A DNA stretch of 64,000 nt, from positions 39,000,099 through 39,064,098 of the forward strand of contig NC_089744.1 in assembly GCF_040412425.1 (NCBI RefSeq). Direction: 5' to 3'. The notes beneath the pieces were generated by a model that was not told where the DNA came from, made no database searches, and saw nothing but the letters and a program-made list of their open reading frames with translations. The translations under genes and the position numbers were made by a program. Below are positions 17,601 through 29,405 of this stretch, piece by piece. Each line of letters begins with the position of its first letter. Position 1 is the stretch's first letter. Origin of the DNA: Macrobrachium rosenbergii. Its lineage: Eukaryota > Arthropoda > Malacostraca > Decapoda > Palaemonidae.

Positions 17601-17751
17601 ACCGCTTCTCCCCCGATCCCGGGGCGCTCCAGGAGGTCGCAAGTGCCAACGAAATTTTACAGATTTTACACCTGGCCGGTACAAGAAGTCAACAAGCGAA
17701 TATGATCCTGAAAGAAGTAATTAATTACAGCAGAGATAGGAGAAATAATTA

Positions 17752-17797
17752 TCTTTTACTATTTCTTTTTTTCTTTTTTTTTTTTTTTTTTTTTTTT
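17752..17797. repeat. T-rich tract
   Basis: Near-pure T run, followed by 'AAGGTCCCACCCGGCTGAAG'. A similar T run followed by CGGGACCAC occurs at 19611-19655, so both may be tails of one short dispersed repeat. Confidence 0.6.
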
Positions 17798-18837
17798 GTA
17801 AGGTCCCACCCGGCTGAAGGTGCTTTGCGGGACCACTAGCTCACTCGTCATATACACAACAATACAGACGCATTCTAAGATTTCATTCGGCGTACTCCAA
17901 ATCAACTGTCAAATCCACACTGTCATAATAATCGGAGAATAGAAAGTCTTTCATTTTTTAAAACTTTATATTTTCAGTCCTCCTGGTATCAAGTGGGAGC
18001 TTATTGTGCAGTCTAGGAGCGGCAGATTTAAAGACCAAAACCAACACTCGAACACCATCTTGGCTCAAGTGACTTGTCACCGTCTGTAGCTATTCATGTG
18101 TTGATTTTATCCGCATCAACAGTTAAGTGAAGGAAATGAGAGAAATAATTGTAAACACCTTCGAAATGCGTTCCTTTTTCAACGCATGTTACAGTTGACA
18201 AACTTGGGAAGAAATAATGTCATATCTAGACCATTGCTAAAGTACTACCATGACTATATGGCAATGTATCAAATGTGATAATTTCATCTCCCACAAAAAC
18301 CGCGTCAAACTTTTGTAAAACATTCCATCTCATCACAGCAACTATAAAGATTTCAATTAAGGTTAACTATTCCATAAGGCAGTCTTTACTCTGCTAGATA
18401 AGGATCCATTCATAGAGCTAAAAAATAAAACTATCAGTTTCTCTAAGGTAAGTAAACAGAAATAAGAGCATAATTGCCAAAACAAATAAACCCTCCTCAC
18501 CTCCTTCACAATAAGAACTGCTGTAATAAAAATGACGGCAATTAGGATAACTATCAAAAAAATACAAAATACAATTAATGCCATGAAAAACGGGTGGTTA
18601 TCTATAAGAACCATTAAACTTCGTCATCAGTGTTACATAAAAGCATAATCTTATACTAATACAGTATTATTTTTTGGAATACTTCATTCAAGATTCTGAG
18701 GATGCAAATATACCTTTATATCACAGCTTCTAAAAAGTAAGATGTTACTGTCTTAAAACAAATATTTATTACAATGAGCAGCAATTACAAAAACAGCATG
18801 AAGGAAACAAATATTTGACAAAACATTCGTGCATCGA
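17798..18837. other. No gene seen
   Basis: An 83-codon minus-strand frame at 18363-18614 is strongly hydrophobic, but AT-rich DNA easily produces this. No similarity was recognised. Confidence 0.4.
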
Positions 18838-19130
18838 ATTGAACTGAATACAGAGTTTAGGCCAAAGGCCAAGCACTGGGACGTACGAGGTCATTCAGCG
18901 CTGGAAAGGAAATTGAGAGCAGGTAGGTTTGAAAGGTGCAACGGGAGGAAAACCTCAGAGTTACACTGTGAAATATTTGTTAAGAGAGGGTAGATAGCGA
19001 GATGGAAGAAAGGTAATATGAATGGAGGAACAGTTAAAGGAATGAAAGGGGTTGCAGCTAGGGGCCGAAGGGACGCTGCAAAGAACCTTTAGTAAAGCCT
19101 ACAGGTGCACTGACGGCACTAACCCCCTGC
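18838..19130 (+). repeat. SINE-like repeat, prawn type (family 1), copy 1
   Basis: Shares with 28310-28585 (+) and 34178-34480 (-) an ordered series of blocks: 'GAATACAGA', 'GGCCAAGCACTGGGACGTAC', 'GAGGTCATTCAGCGCTG', 'GGAGGAAAACCTC', 'AGGGGCCGAAGGGACGCTGC' and 'GGTGCACTGACGGCACTA'. About 290 bp, non-coding. Confidence 0.8.
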
Positions 19131-21022
19131 GGGGTTATATTCGTGCATCAAAAGTTTCCAGCTATTATTGACATTTCCTACTAAACGGGAGCGTGTTTAA
19201 AAAGAAGAAGAAGAAGAAGAAAAAAAAAGGCATTGCAGCTTGCAAGTGCTCCAGCGAACAACTTTCCATTTGTGGCCTTGCCTGTCGGAGACTGTATCAA
19301 TAATGGGTCCTGTACATATCAAAGACCTTCCTTTTATTTTAGCACGTATTTCTTCTGTACCAAGCTACATTTTCTTTCGAGTACATCTTGGCTACAGCGA
19401 CAGTTTTCCTACTATTTTTTTTTTTTTCTTATGTGATTGATACCAATATCAATTTCCAAAACCGTATTTGTTATAGAGCAGATACACTTTCCGATACACA
19501 TTCCTTACGTAAAAAGGTACATTATCTGATACTTATTACTTACCATTTTAATTTTCTCTGTTAATTTAACGATATAGTTTCTCAAATGTATTTCTAGCGC
19601 AGCATTATCGATTTTTTTTTTTCTTTTTTTTGCTTATTTCTTTCGGGACCACATCCACTACTCGTCTTATACGAAACCTATATGCAGCATCTATAAAATT
19701 TATACTTTTGAACATTTATCCAACAAGTATTTCTTAATTATTCCTTAATTATTTCATTCTTTCTTTTCAGTAACCGTATATTTCTCTCGTCGCCATGGTA
19801 ACCATTGTAAAGAAAAGGCTGTTACCACGGTCACTGCAAAAATAGAGTATACATAGCCTATCGACATTACATACTAATTTTATACTACAGAACCTTTTTC
19901 TTCACATATTTTTCAAATTAGGTCAGCTAATAATTCATGTTTCAGTGTGGGTCAATTTTCATCAAAAGGTAATTTTGTGAACAATGTATAAATGCAGAAA
20001 TAACTCTTAAATTAAAATAAATAAAGGTCCACTATACAAATCAAGATGATATAAGCTCATATATATGAAACGCAACCTTATTCAGGCAATGTTTCATGAA
20101 GGCTAACAAACAATTCTTATATATTCATAATTTTTGCAGTGGTTATTTGTCAATAATTATATAGCTCGTGTGGTTTTCATGCTGTTAAATACCTATAAAT
20201 TTATTTTATCCTGACAGTAAGCGGTTTACCTCTCATATAGTATAGTTAACCATACCATAAAGTTCTTTCGCTACGGCAAGCTTTCGTTTTCTATAAGAAA
20301 ACTTATCGTTAACTAAAACAAAAACAATCCGCCAAGTAAATCAAGGAGAGAGGTTCTTTTGTCAGACCAGCAGTAACTTTATATATCAGTTTGAAAGAAA
20401 CGTAGGCGAGAGAAGTGAAAGAATAATAATGAAATGAAAGCGATAAGATAAGCAAGTATTTAAAGGGGAAAAAAAAGAGTATCAGGTGGCTGATGCAGAT
20501 GGTCAGGAAAATAAGATTTGTATAATTTTTTCCATCTTCTCTAGAACAAAAAAGATAAAGGCTACATTAACACCCACACAGTGTGAACAAAATGGCACCA
20601 CTCCCACAGGAAAACTTCAATATAAGCAAACCAGAGGACATACTAAAAGCTTGTGACAGAAATATGGTAGTTGCTGAAAAAACGGCTGTAGGATTTAGTG
20701 AATTATAGCAAAATCAGAAGCTAACAGATGTTGGAAGAAGAATCCTTGGCCATGTGGCATAATAGCAAAGACATTAAAGATCTATAATTCCAGCATTGGT
20801 ACATCTGTGTAACAGCGAGCAGAACTCGCTTCTCAAATAAAAAATATGAAAGGTTGTAGCATCGCTCAGAGGAGCTTCACAGAAAAGGCTAGGGGAAGTA
20901 TAGAGTTAACAATGTTCTACTGAGGGAAGACTGCATACCACACCCCAATAATAGTGACGTAAATGGAAAAGAAAAGTTTTGCAAGGATAATGGGTGAAAA
21001 CAGTATCGCCATCAGATGACTC
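19131..21022. other. No recognised gene
   Basis: Low-complexity A- and T-runs at 19200-19229 and 19611-19630. A 37-codon frame starting at ATG 20592 ('MAPLPQENFNISKPEDIL') ends at a stop and is followed by other broken frames; it could be a short gene relic but matches nothing I know. Confidence 0.4.
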
Positions 21023-21026
21023 AATC
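21023..21026. repeat. Target-site duplication AATC (left)
   Basis: AATC just outside the left LTR; repeated at 25472-25475 outside the right LTR. Confidence 0.8.
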
Positions 21027-21400
21027 TTTAAAGGTGCTAAATAATGAGCAGGAGAAAAGTTACTGCTGATTTATTCAGGACACAGGCGGTTTATATAGCG
21101 GCGGACTGACTTCAAGCCGAGGAATACAATGAGAATCAGGGTGACCTGAGGTCAGTTATTCTTGACAATAATTACAATGAATAAATACAATTTGAATTAC
21201 AAAAATGAACAATGATCAAGCTAAACAACAATCTGATACATGTGCAAAAGAAACATGCAATATAAGTTAGTAACAGGTATAAATTTACATAGATCAGTTC
21301 GGTTGATTCAGCATGGCTGCTCCCTCTTGACCCACTACTATGGGAGCGGTATAGAAAACGGGTCGTCATCATAGAAGACCCACTTAGCGGGGAGTTTACA
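21027..21400 (-). repeat. 3' LTR of the Gypsy element
   Basis: 374 bp, starting TGTAAACTCCCC on the minus strand and ending CACCTTTAAA. It differs from the other LTR at a few positions, for example ATAATGAGC versus ATATTGAGC. Confidence 0.92.
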
Positions 21401-21436
21401 AATACTGGCCCCCAACAAGGCGTGGGTAACGTCTGA

Positions 21437-22297
21437 TCAATCCATGTATCTGCTGGGGTGTTGAAGAGTGCCGGGGCTCCGCGAAGTGAGCTGGGGGTTG
21501 CGGTGTGCGTGGGAGCGGCTGGCTACGGGTGTGGGCGGATGTTTCCAGGGGCAGCCCTGCGGTCTCCTTTTGCAGCGGTCCAGCTGCGGAGGTGACTGCT
21601 CTGGCAGAGGGTGCGGCGCGGTGACATCTGCTGTTTCCTCCAGGAGGGCGGGCTCTGAGGCAGTCGATCGACACCCAATCATCCTTTCCGTGCAGGGTGA
21701 GGCAGAAAGCCTTGTTGTTCCTCTCAAGCAAGTGGAAGGGCCCCCTGTAGGGCCTGGTTAGCGGGGGGCAGACAGCATCGTCCCTGACGAAGACGTGGGT
21801 GGTGGAGGACAAGCCGGGAGGCGTGAAGGTGACTGACCTGTCGGTGTACGTCCACTTACAGGTGGCGAACTTGCAGACTATGTCGCGAAGCCTCTGAACT
21901 GACAGGTTGTGCCGATCTTCCATGACTAGTTTGCCCGGGACAACAAGGGGCTCCCCGTAGATTTTCTCGACTGCGGACGGGTCGCCATTGGCTCTGGGGG
22001 CGGTTCTTAACCCGAGGACGACCCAAGGCAGCTGGTACTTCCAATCTTCGGTGGTGCAGCAGACCATGAGGGACGCTTTCAGGGCTCTGTGGGACCTTTC
22101 CACCAAACCTTTGGCTGCGGGGTTGTAAGCGGTGGTGGTGTGGTAAGATGTCCCCAGCGGGCGTGCCAGGGTGGACCACATCTCGGACAGGAAGGCAGGG
22201 CCCCTGTCGTTGGTTATGTGGTCCGGGACGCCGAACCGGCTGATTCAGCTGGCGAGGAGGGCCTCGGCGCATGCACTGGTGGTGGCTTCCTGCATGG
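21437..22297 (-). pseudogene. Gypsy integrase, N-terminal half deleted
   Basis: On the minus strand the RNase H tail 'GINYGDID' runs within a few bases into 'EATTSACAEALLAS', which lies far inside the integrase core in full-length relatives. The zinc-binding HHCC domain and the first catalytic aspartate are therefore missing. What remains is 'ITNDRGPAF' with the second D, 'AKGLVERSHRALKA' with the E, 'WVVLGLRTAP', and the C-terminal domain around 'STTHVFVRDDAVCPPLTRPY'. A TGA stop stands where relatives have Trp ('LLAS-stop-ISRFGVP', about 22249). It cannot integrate DNA by itself. Confidence 0.85.
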
Positions 22298-23498
22298 TCG
22301 ATGTCCCCATAGTTGATCCCGAGCTGCACCACGTTGAGCTCGATTCTGGAGAGGGCATCTGCTACAGGGTTCTTCCAGTTGGGGAGGTACTTGATTGAGT
22401 AGGTGAACTCCGCGATGGCCGCGAGGTGTTGCTGCTGCCTGGAAGAACATGTGTCCCCCTGCTTGGTGAAGGCGTGGTCCATCCGGATTGTGAAGGGCGT
22501 ACCCTCCAGGAGGAACTTGAAGTGCCGTACCGCCCGATACACTGCACAGAGTTCCCTGTCGAAGGTGCTGTAGCGGGTCTCTGTGGGGGTGAACTTTTTG
22601 CTGAAGAAGGTGATGGGCTGGGGGGTGCCGTCGATGTTCTGCTCCAGGACAGCTCCGCAGGCGACGCTGCTGGCGTCGGTCGTCAGTTGGAGGGGAGCGC
22701 TGGGGTCCTGGTGGCCCAAGGCAGTTGCCTCGGCAAGGGCGGCCTTCGTCAGGGAGAAGGCCTGCTGCTGGCTGTGTCCCCACACTAAGGATTTCGGTTG
22801 GCCCTTCAGGATCTCCGTCAGGGGGACCATGGTATGCGCGATCCTGGTGATGAATCTCCTGTAGTAATTTACCATCCTGAGGAACTCCTGGACGGCCTTG
22901 ATGGAGGTAGGGGTGGGGAACCTGGTGACGGGTTGCGACCTTTGATGCGAGTGGGCGGACGCCATCCGGGCAGGCGCTGCAGGACCGCCTTGATGTGCCT
23001 CTGGTGCTCTTTGTGGGACCTGGAAAATATGAGGGTATCATCCACGTAACAGACGCAGAACTTCAGGTCCCCCAGGATGCTATCCATCAGCCTCTGGCCG
23101 AAGGTGGAGAAGGCGAACATGTAGGACCCGAAGGGCATGATGATGGCGGTTTTCGGGATGTCCTCCGGAGCAACTGGAACATGAAAGTAAGACTTTAAAA
23201 GGTCTAATACCTTGGCCCCGTGAAAGGAAGCCATGAGATCCTGCATGTTCGGCAGGGGTAATGATCAGGTTCAGTTGCGAGGTTGAGCCACCTGTAGTCG
23301 CCGCAGGGTCTCCAGGAGCCATCCGGTTTCTGCACCATGTGGAGAGGAGAGGCCCACAAGCTGGAGGCCTTCTTGCATATGCCCATCCGCTCCATCCCGG
23401 CGAAGGCGTCCTTGGCCTCCTGAAGGCGCCGAGGGGGATGCCTCTGGAACTTTGCGTGCACAGGGGGCCCTTCGTCTTAATGTGATGGTAGATGCCAT
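22298..23498 (-). pseudogene. Gypsy reverse transcriptase and RNase H, frameshifted
   Basis: Reverse transcriptase is recognisable from 'TETGWLLETLRRL'-type sequence in one frame (about 23300-23400) through 'MPFGSYMFAFSTFG' to the active site 'CVCYVDDTLIFS' (about 23037-23060). The conserved segment between FG and QRLMDS is shortened by about seven residues, so the palm is damaged. After a frameshift near 22900 the thumb ('VNYYRRFI') and RNase H follow: 'TTDASSVACGAVLEQ', 'DRELCAVYRAVRHFKFLLEG' and 'NPVADALSRIE'. These activities would copy element RNA into DNA in cytoplasmic particles, but this copy is broken. Confidence 0.88.
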
Positions 23499-23726
23499 GT
23501 TTTGCTAGGGCCCCGGGTACCTGACGGAGCTCGGGCTTGAACACGTCAGGGAACTCCCTCAGCAGCTGGGCGAACTGGTGGGGGGCGACGGAGCAGATGG
23601 TAGGCACACAGGGTTCCGGTGCCAGTGGGAGGGACTGGCAGGAGTCGGTGTCGAGGAGACGCTTGTGACCGATGTCGACTGCCAGCCCGAAGTGGGCAAG
23701 GAAATCCGCACCCAGGAGCAGGGTCC

Positions 23727-23987
23727 TTACTCCGCAACGATGAATTTCGACAAATACCTCCGGCCAAGGATGGAGATTGACAGGAGCCTGGTGCCATAGG
23801 AGAGGATAGGGGACCCGTTGGCGGCCGTCAGGAAGGCAGCCGCGTCCGACGGGCACTTGCGGTCCTCTCTGGATGGTGGAAATATTGAATGAACGACCCC
23901 GGTGTCGACCAACATCATCCTGCCGGAGATGGTGTCACGGACGTAGAAGCCTAGTGGTTTTGGGTTTCTGGGTGCCTCTGCTGCCAT
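23727..23987 (-). pseudogene. Gypsy aspartic protease
   Basis: The minus-strand frame contains 'GRMMLVDTGVVHSIFPP', the DTG active-site loop of retropepsin-type proteases, preceded by the gag-pol linker and followed by 'YLSKFIVAE' and a stop. In relatives the frame continues into RT; here other frames take over, so polyprotein processing would fail. Confidence 0.82.
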
Positions 23988-24870
23988 GGTGGCCTATTCT
24001 GATGGCCGCCGCCTCCCCCGTTTTTTGGATGGGCGAATGAGGAAGGGGGCTGGCAGTTCCGGGCGTCCTTGCCATAACGCTGGTGGTAGTAGCAAGGGCC
24101 CGGTGGGTTCTTCTTGTGATGATATGCTGACCGCCTTTTGGTGACGACGCTTATCTCCTCCTCTGCGCCCTCCTCCTGCTGAATGGAACTGATGGGGTGT
24201 GAGGGTGCTGATGCCTGCTTCGCCGCCCTTGCGGATTCGGTCAGCTGCTGCGCCGTCCTAATCAGGTCCTCGAGTGGCATGGTGTAGGGATCAAGGATCT
24301 GCGTTCAGACCTCCAGGAGGAGCTGACGGAAGAGGACCTCCCTCAACAGGCTGATCTCAGAATGCCTGCCGCTGCTGTCGGTGCCGGGGAGGGTGAGGAG
24401 GTCCTGGATCACGCCCCACATCTCCATGATGGTCTGGTCATGCCGCGGGCTGGTGACAAGGTCAAGGGCACGGGTGGCCCTCTAGGCGACCGGCAGGGAG
24501 CAGGTCTTGACGAGGGATGCTTTCAGGTGGCGGTAGGTGACGGGGCGTGTGGCAGACACCCACGGGATGAGTTTCCTGCAGACCTCCTCCGGCAGGGCGT
24601 TGATAACGGCATCAGCTTGCAGCATCTCGTGCGTGAGTCCCACCAACCTGAACAGACCCTCGAGTTCCTTGTGTGAAGGGCAGCAGCTTTATGGCGAGGG
24701 CGGCTTTTGTTTGTCCCGCCGATCAGGGCAGCGTGCAGGTAGCAGCGTGGAGGAGCGCGTGATTCTAGGCACGGGGGAGGTCGCAGGTGATATGAGTGGG
24801 AGGTGAACGTCTGAGTCCGCGAGGTTCATGGTTAACTGAACGTGGGAGGGAATGTCCGCGTCCATGCTCA
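23951..24870 (-). pseudogene. Gypsy gag-like region with one zinc knuckle
   Basis: The minus strand shows capsid-like pieces: a start region from about 24870 ('MSMDADIPSHVQ'), then in other frames 'VINALPEEVCRKLIPW' and 'TYRHLKASLVKTCSLP', then 'LEDLIRTAQQLTESARAAKQ' and the nucleic-acid-binding knuckle 'CYYHQRYGKDARNC'. That C-x2-H-x9-C pattern, with 'YG' in place of a canonical CCHC, is typical of this Gypsy group. At least two frameshifts or stops (near 24290, 24480 and 24680) break the gene. Confidence 0.8.
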
Positions 24871-25078
24871 CTATAGCACCCTTAATTGGAGTGGGATACT
24901 CGCGTCAATACACACTTGGGGCGCGCTGTGTGAGTCCGTTAATGACGCTGGTGATTTGCCAACGAGAGTCAGCATGCCTGAACACTGGTTACAGCGCCGT
25001 GTTTAGTCCATTAGGGGCGTGGGTAGTTCATGGAGCCAAGACTAAGTCGCCGTATGAGTCCACTAATGGCTCCAGGAA

Positions 25079-25095
25079 CCACTCCGGGGTCACCA
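25079..25095 (-). other. Primer-binding site, tRNA-Trp type
   Basis: The minus-strand sequence TGGTGACCCCGGAGTGG begins one base inside the 5' LTR. The first ten bases match the complement of the tRNA-Trp 3' end. Reverse transcription of the element would start here. Confidence 0.8.
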
Positions 25096-25096
25096 C

Positions 25097-25471
25097 TTTA
25101 AAGGTGCTAAATATTGAGCAGGAGAAAAGTTACTGATGATTTATTCAGGACACAGGCGGTTTATATAGCGGCAGACTGACGTCAAGCCGAGGAATACAAT
25201 GAGAACCAGGGTGACCTGAGGTCAATTACTCTTGACAATAATTACAATGAATAAATACAATCTGAGTTACAAAAATGAACAATGATCAAGCTAACAACAA
25301 TCTGATACATGTGCCAAAGAAACATATGCAATATAAGTTAGTAACAGGTATAAATTTACATAGATCAGTTTGGTTGATTCAGCATGGCTGCTCCCTCTTG
25401 ACCCGCTACTATGGGAGCGGTATAGAAAACGGGTCGTCATCATAGAAGACCCGCTTAGCGGGGACTTCACA
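25097..25471 (-). repeat. 5' LTR of the Gypsy element
   Basis: 375 bp, starting TGTGAAGTCCCC on the minus strand and ending CACCTTTAAA next to the primer-binding site. It would carry promoter and polyadenylation functions. Confidence 0.92.
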
Positions 25472-25475
25472 AATC
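25472..25475. repeat. Target-site duplication AATC (right)
   Basis: Matches 21023-21026. Confidence 0.8.
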
Positions 25476-25586
25476 TTGCTTGGAGACACAAACAAAACTC
25501 AGCACTAGGCACTAGCAGCTATTTATAATAATTTATAATAAACTCCACCATAGAGCATGGTATAAACTTAAAAACACGTTGAGTGA

Positions 25587-26819
<1,233 letters not shown>

Positions 26820-26879
<60 letters not shown>

Positions 26880-26894
26880 CATACATACATACAT

Positions 26895-26981
<87 letters not shown>

Positions 26982-27000
26982 ATAATGTAGAATAATGTGT
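26820..27000. repeat. A-run and interrupted (TA)n / (CATA)n array
   Basis: Fourteen or so A, then TA runs broken by ATACATAC units. Right border of copy B. Confidence 0.92.
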
Positions 27001-28309
27001 AAATACGATGTCACTCTATTCCTACAAAGAAAAAATGCTGTTCCAAGAAAAGAACCCATCTCTAGACAGCAACAGCCGGTCCTAAATGGTCATATAACTC
27101 CCTAGTGATTGTCTCATTGGATGGCTGGTGAATCGATAAGCCATGATGAATTATGAAAATCAAAATTATGGGTTGTATATGGTGCAAAAAGTATGATACT
27201 CGACAGTTACACTCAGACGTCAGTATATAGTACAAAATAAACCTTACAGGAAATGCTAAGCAAGTCATACACAATACATGCAATGTCATTCCTCTACTTC
27301 CATAAATATTTAACAAAAAAAAAAATGAAGGAATAATTTTTCTTTTAAATTCCACTGTCTTATGGGAATGCTTGTCATCTCAACTTTATTACTGCATTAC
27401 TTGCAAGCAGCCAGACATCATGGATATTCTTTTAAAAACTATTTTTGGGGCGTTTTGCTAATATAGACTCATGGGAGTACCCATTAACCCTCACATTAAA
27501 TGGATCACTGAAGATTTTTAGCATGAACTAAATTCTTGAACACTCACATTTAGAGGCAGCTAACAGTCCGATGTTCTTATATTCTGAACACTTTTTTTTT
27601 TATCTCGTCCTTACCTGCAAACAAAATTTTCATATTTTAAACAACGAAATAACGTGAATAAAAAAAATAACAAAGGGAATCAAAGAAAAGAATGCTGACT
27701 ACTCTCAGAAAGTACGACACTAGTTGACAAAACTATCATGCTGAACATCTGCAAACTTTAATAACTGCATTAGAAATTAATACTTGAAAAGATACTTGGG
27801 ATGAACTGCAGTAAAATTGAATGTAATGTACAGTTATACAATGGCTACTATGTAACATTAGTCATATTCTTCTAGAACAATAGTCAGTGAGCTCAGTGGG
27901 CTAGCCTACTTCTCATAAAGGTCACAGAAAATACACAATTTCAGGAGACATTCGTCACATTAAGTGGCAATATGCCACCGGTAGGTGAATACATGGATAT
28001 ACGGTATTTAGGATACCTATGGGCAATAGGCTCCTAGTCCATCTCTGAGGGTCTGGACCAAACACACTAAAACCTGGACCCCTATCTGGAATTCGTCGAC
28101 CTCGTCTCAAGGCCATACAAGGAGATACTATGGTGTGGTTGCGTAAAAGGCCATCTTGCTCACTACAAACGGTGTCTCGCCTCCCTTAAGGATACTGTAA
28201 ATGGATGAACATCCAGTAAGGAAATGTCTTGTGCTAAGTAAACTATCATAAAGCAAGAAAAAACTGTTTGTATTAGGTTTTAATTTAACGTTATTCACAC
28301 ACATTCTTT
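27001..28309. other. No gene seen
   Basis: AT-rich; a 97-codon minus-strand frame at 27062-27355 is hydrophobic without recognised similarity. Confidence 0.4.
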
Positions 28310-28585
28310 GGATGGAATACAGAATTAAGCCCAATGGCCAAGTGCTGGGACCTATGAGGTCATTCAGCGCTGAAAGGGAAATTGAAAATAGAAGGGTTGG
28401 AAAGGTGTAACAGGAGGAAAACCTCGCAGTTGCCCTATGAAACACTATTTAGGAGAGGGTGGATAGCAAGATGGAAGAAAGAGAATTTGAATGGAGGTAC
28501 AGTAAATGGGGCCGAAGGGACGCTGCAAAGAACTTTAAGTAATGCTTACAGTGCACCGCGTGAGGTGCACTGACGGCACTATCCC
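28310..28585 (+). repeat. SINE-like repeat, prawn type (family 1), copy 2
   Basis: Same ordered blocks as 18838-19130: 'GGCCAAGTGCTGGGACC', 'GAGGTCATTCAGCGCTGAAA', 'GGAGGAAAACCTCGCAGTTG', 'GGGCCGAAGGGACGCTGC', 'GAGGTGCACTGACGGCACTA'. Confidence 0.8.
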
Positions 28586-29042
28586 TTACTGGACACACAT
28601 TTTTTGCATATTAATACTTTTCTGGATTCTTTTGGCTTTTATATAAGGTGGCCTGCGTTACTGCAGTTTTAATCTCTAAACTTGGTGGCTAATACCGTAC
28701 ATTTCTAAAAAATAAAATGAAATGTTATATATTTATGTATGAACTATGTACCAGACGCCTAAGGTTTAGTCAGTAACCAGTACCCAAATTTCAGGGCACT
28801 AAGATAATGTATAATTATCTTCCCTCTGCTGTTGAGAATTAAATAAAATAAAGGAGGCAATAAATTCTAACTGGTTATTCACAACCAGAGTCAATATAGA
28901 TAGGGTCTGTTCACGAGGTGGAGCTTAGACCTAGCCCCGCTCCTTTGGAAACGTCATCGTAGTAACATCCGGCCAGAATGCCACCTGACTCCATCTCATT
29001 GTCATGAGCTGCACCTTCCAGCCTCCATGCACACTATGAACG
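28586..29042. other. No gene seen; possible 5' flank of the THAP fragment
   Basis: The last 150 bp are richer in GC than the surroundings and precede the THAP-like frame at 29043. No clear TATA or splice signal was found. Confidence 0.35.
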
Positions 29043-29216
29043 ATGTTGGGTTATTGCGCTGTCTTCGGTTACTACAATGCCAAAGGAAATACAAAATGTA
29101 AAGAAATAAGGTATTTCAGGTTTCCTCGAGACAAAACTATACAGAGCGCCAGGGTAACCCGCTGCAGATGTAAAGACAAAATTAATCTTCAACGTGCCCA
29201 GATCTGCTGCCCGTGA
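29043..29216 (+). pseudogene. THAP-type zinc-finger fragment
   Basis: A 57-codon frame from ATG contains 'CAVFGYYNAKG', 'IRYFRFPRDK' and 'CRCKDKINLQRAQICC'. The first Cys, the YF-FP core and the 'KDKxNxxxAxICC' stretch match the THAP DNA-binding domain (C2CH zinc module, found in DNA-binding proteins and in P-element transposases). The second zinc Cys position holds Tyr (residue 10), and the final His-Phe is replaced by Pro-stop, so the finger is degraded. Alternatively it is a first exon using the GTGAAA that follows as donor. No transposase or other exon was found nearby. Confidence 0.6.
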
Positions 29217-29306
29217 AACTCAGCCACGGGCCGGTGGTGGCCTGTATTGTTGGTACCTATAGCGGTGCCATAAGTACGATTATGGAACTTTAACCTTAAA
29301 TAAAAT

Positions 29307-29405
29307 AAAAACTACTGAGGCTAGAGAGCTGTAATTTGGTATGTTTGATGATTGGAGGGTGGACGATCAACATACCAACTTGCAGCCTCTAGCCTCAGTA
29401 GTTTT
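29307..29405. repeat. Fold-back repeat with 19-bp arms
   Basis: AAAACTACTGAGGCTAGAG (29307-29325) pairs with its exact complement at 29387-29405. The interior adds GGTATGTT(T)GATG / GATCAACATACC pairing. The downstream 'GGGCGGACAGAAAAAGTGC' segment is a companion I recall from prawn repeats. Non-coding, possibly a MITE or SINE tail. Confidence 0.7.

Larger units (their letters stand above)
21027..25471 (-). mobile_element. Structurally complete but defective Gypsy (CsRn1-like) LTR retrotransposon
   Basis: Two nearly identical LTRs (21027-21400 and 25097-25471), a 4-bp target duplication (AATC), a primer-binding site one base inside the 5' LTR, a purine-rich tract next to the 3' LTR (minus-strand TTGGGGGCCAGTATT), and gag-protease-RT-RNase H-integrase in that order on the minus strand. 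Total length 4445 bp, short for the family because integrase lost its first half. The tRNA-Trp-type primer site and 4-bp duplication fit the CsRn1 clade. Frames are broken many times, so the copy cannot encode a working polyprotein. The LTRs differ at a handful of visible sites, suggesting a fairly recent insertion. Confidence 0.92.

Noticed and set aside
18363..18614. 83-codon hydrophobic minus-strand frame resembling a membrane protein
   Set aside because: AT-rich DNA readily yields hydrophobic frames; no homology, no promoter or splice context.
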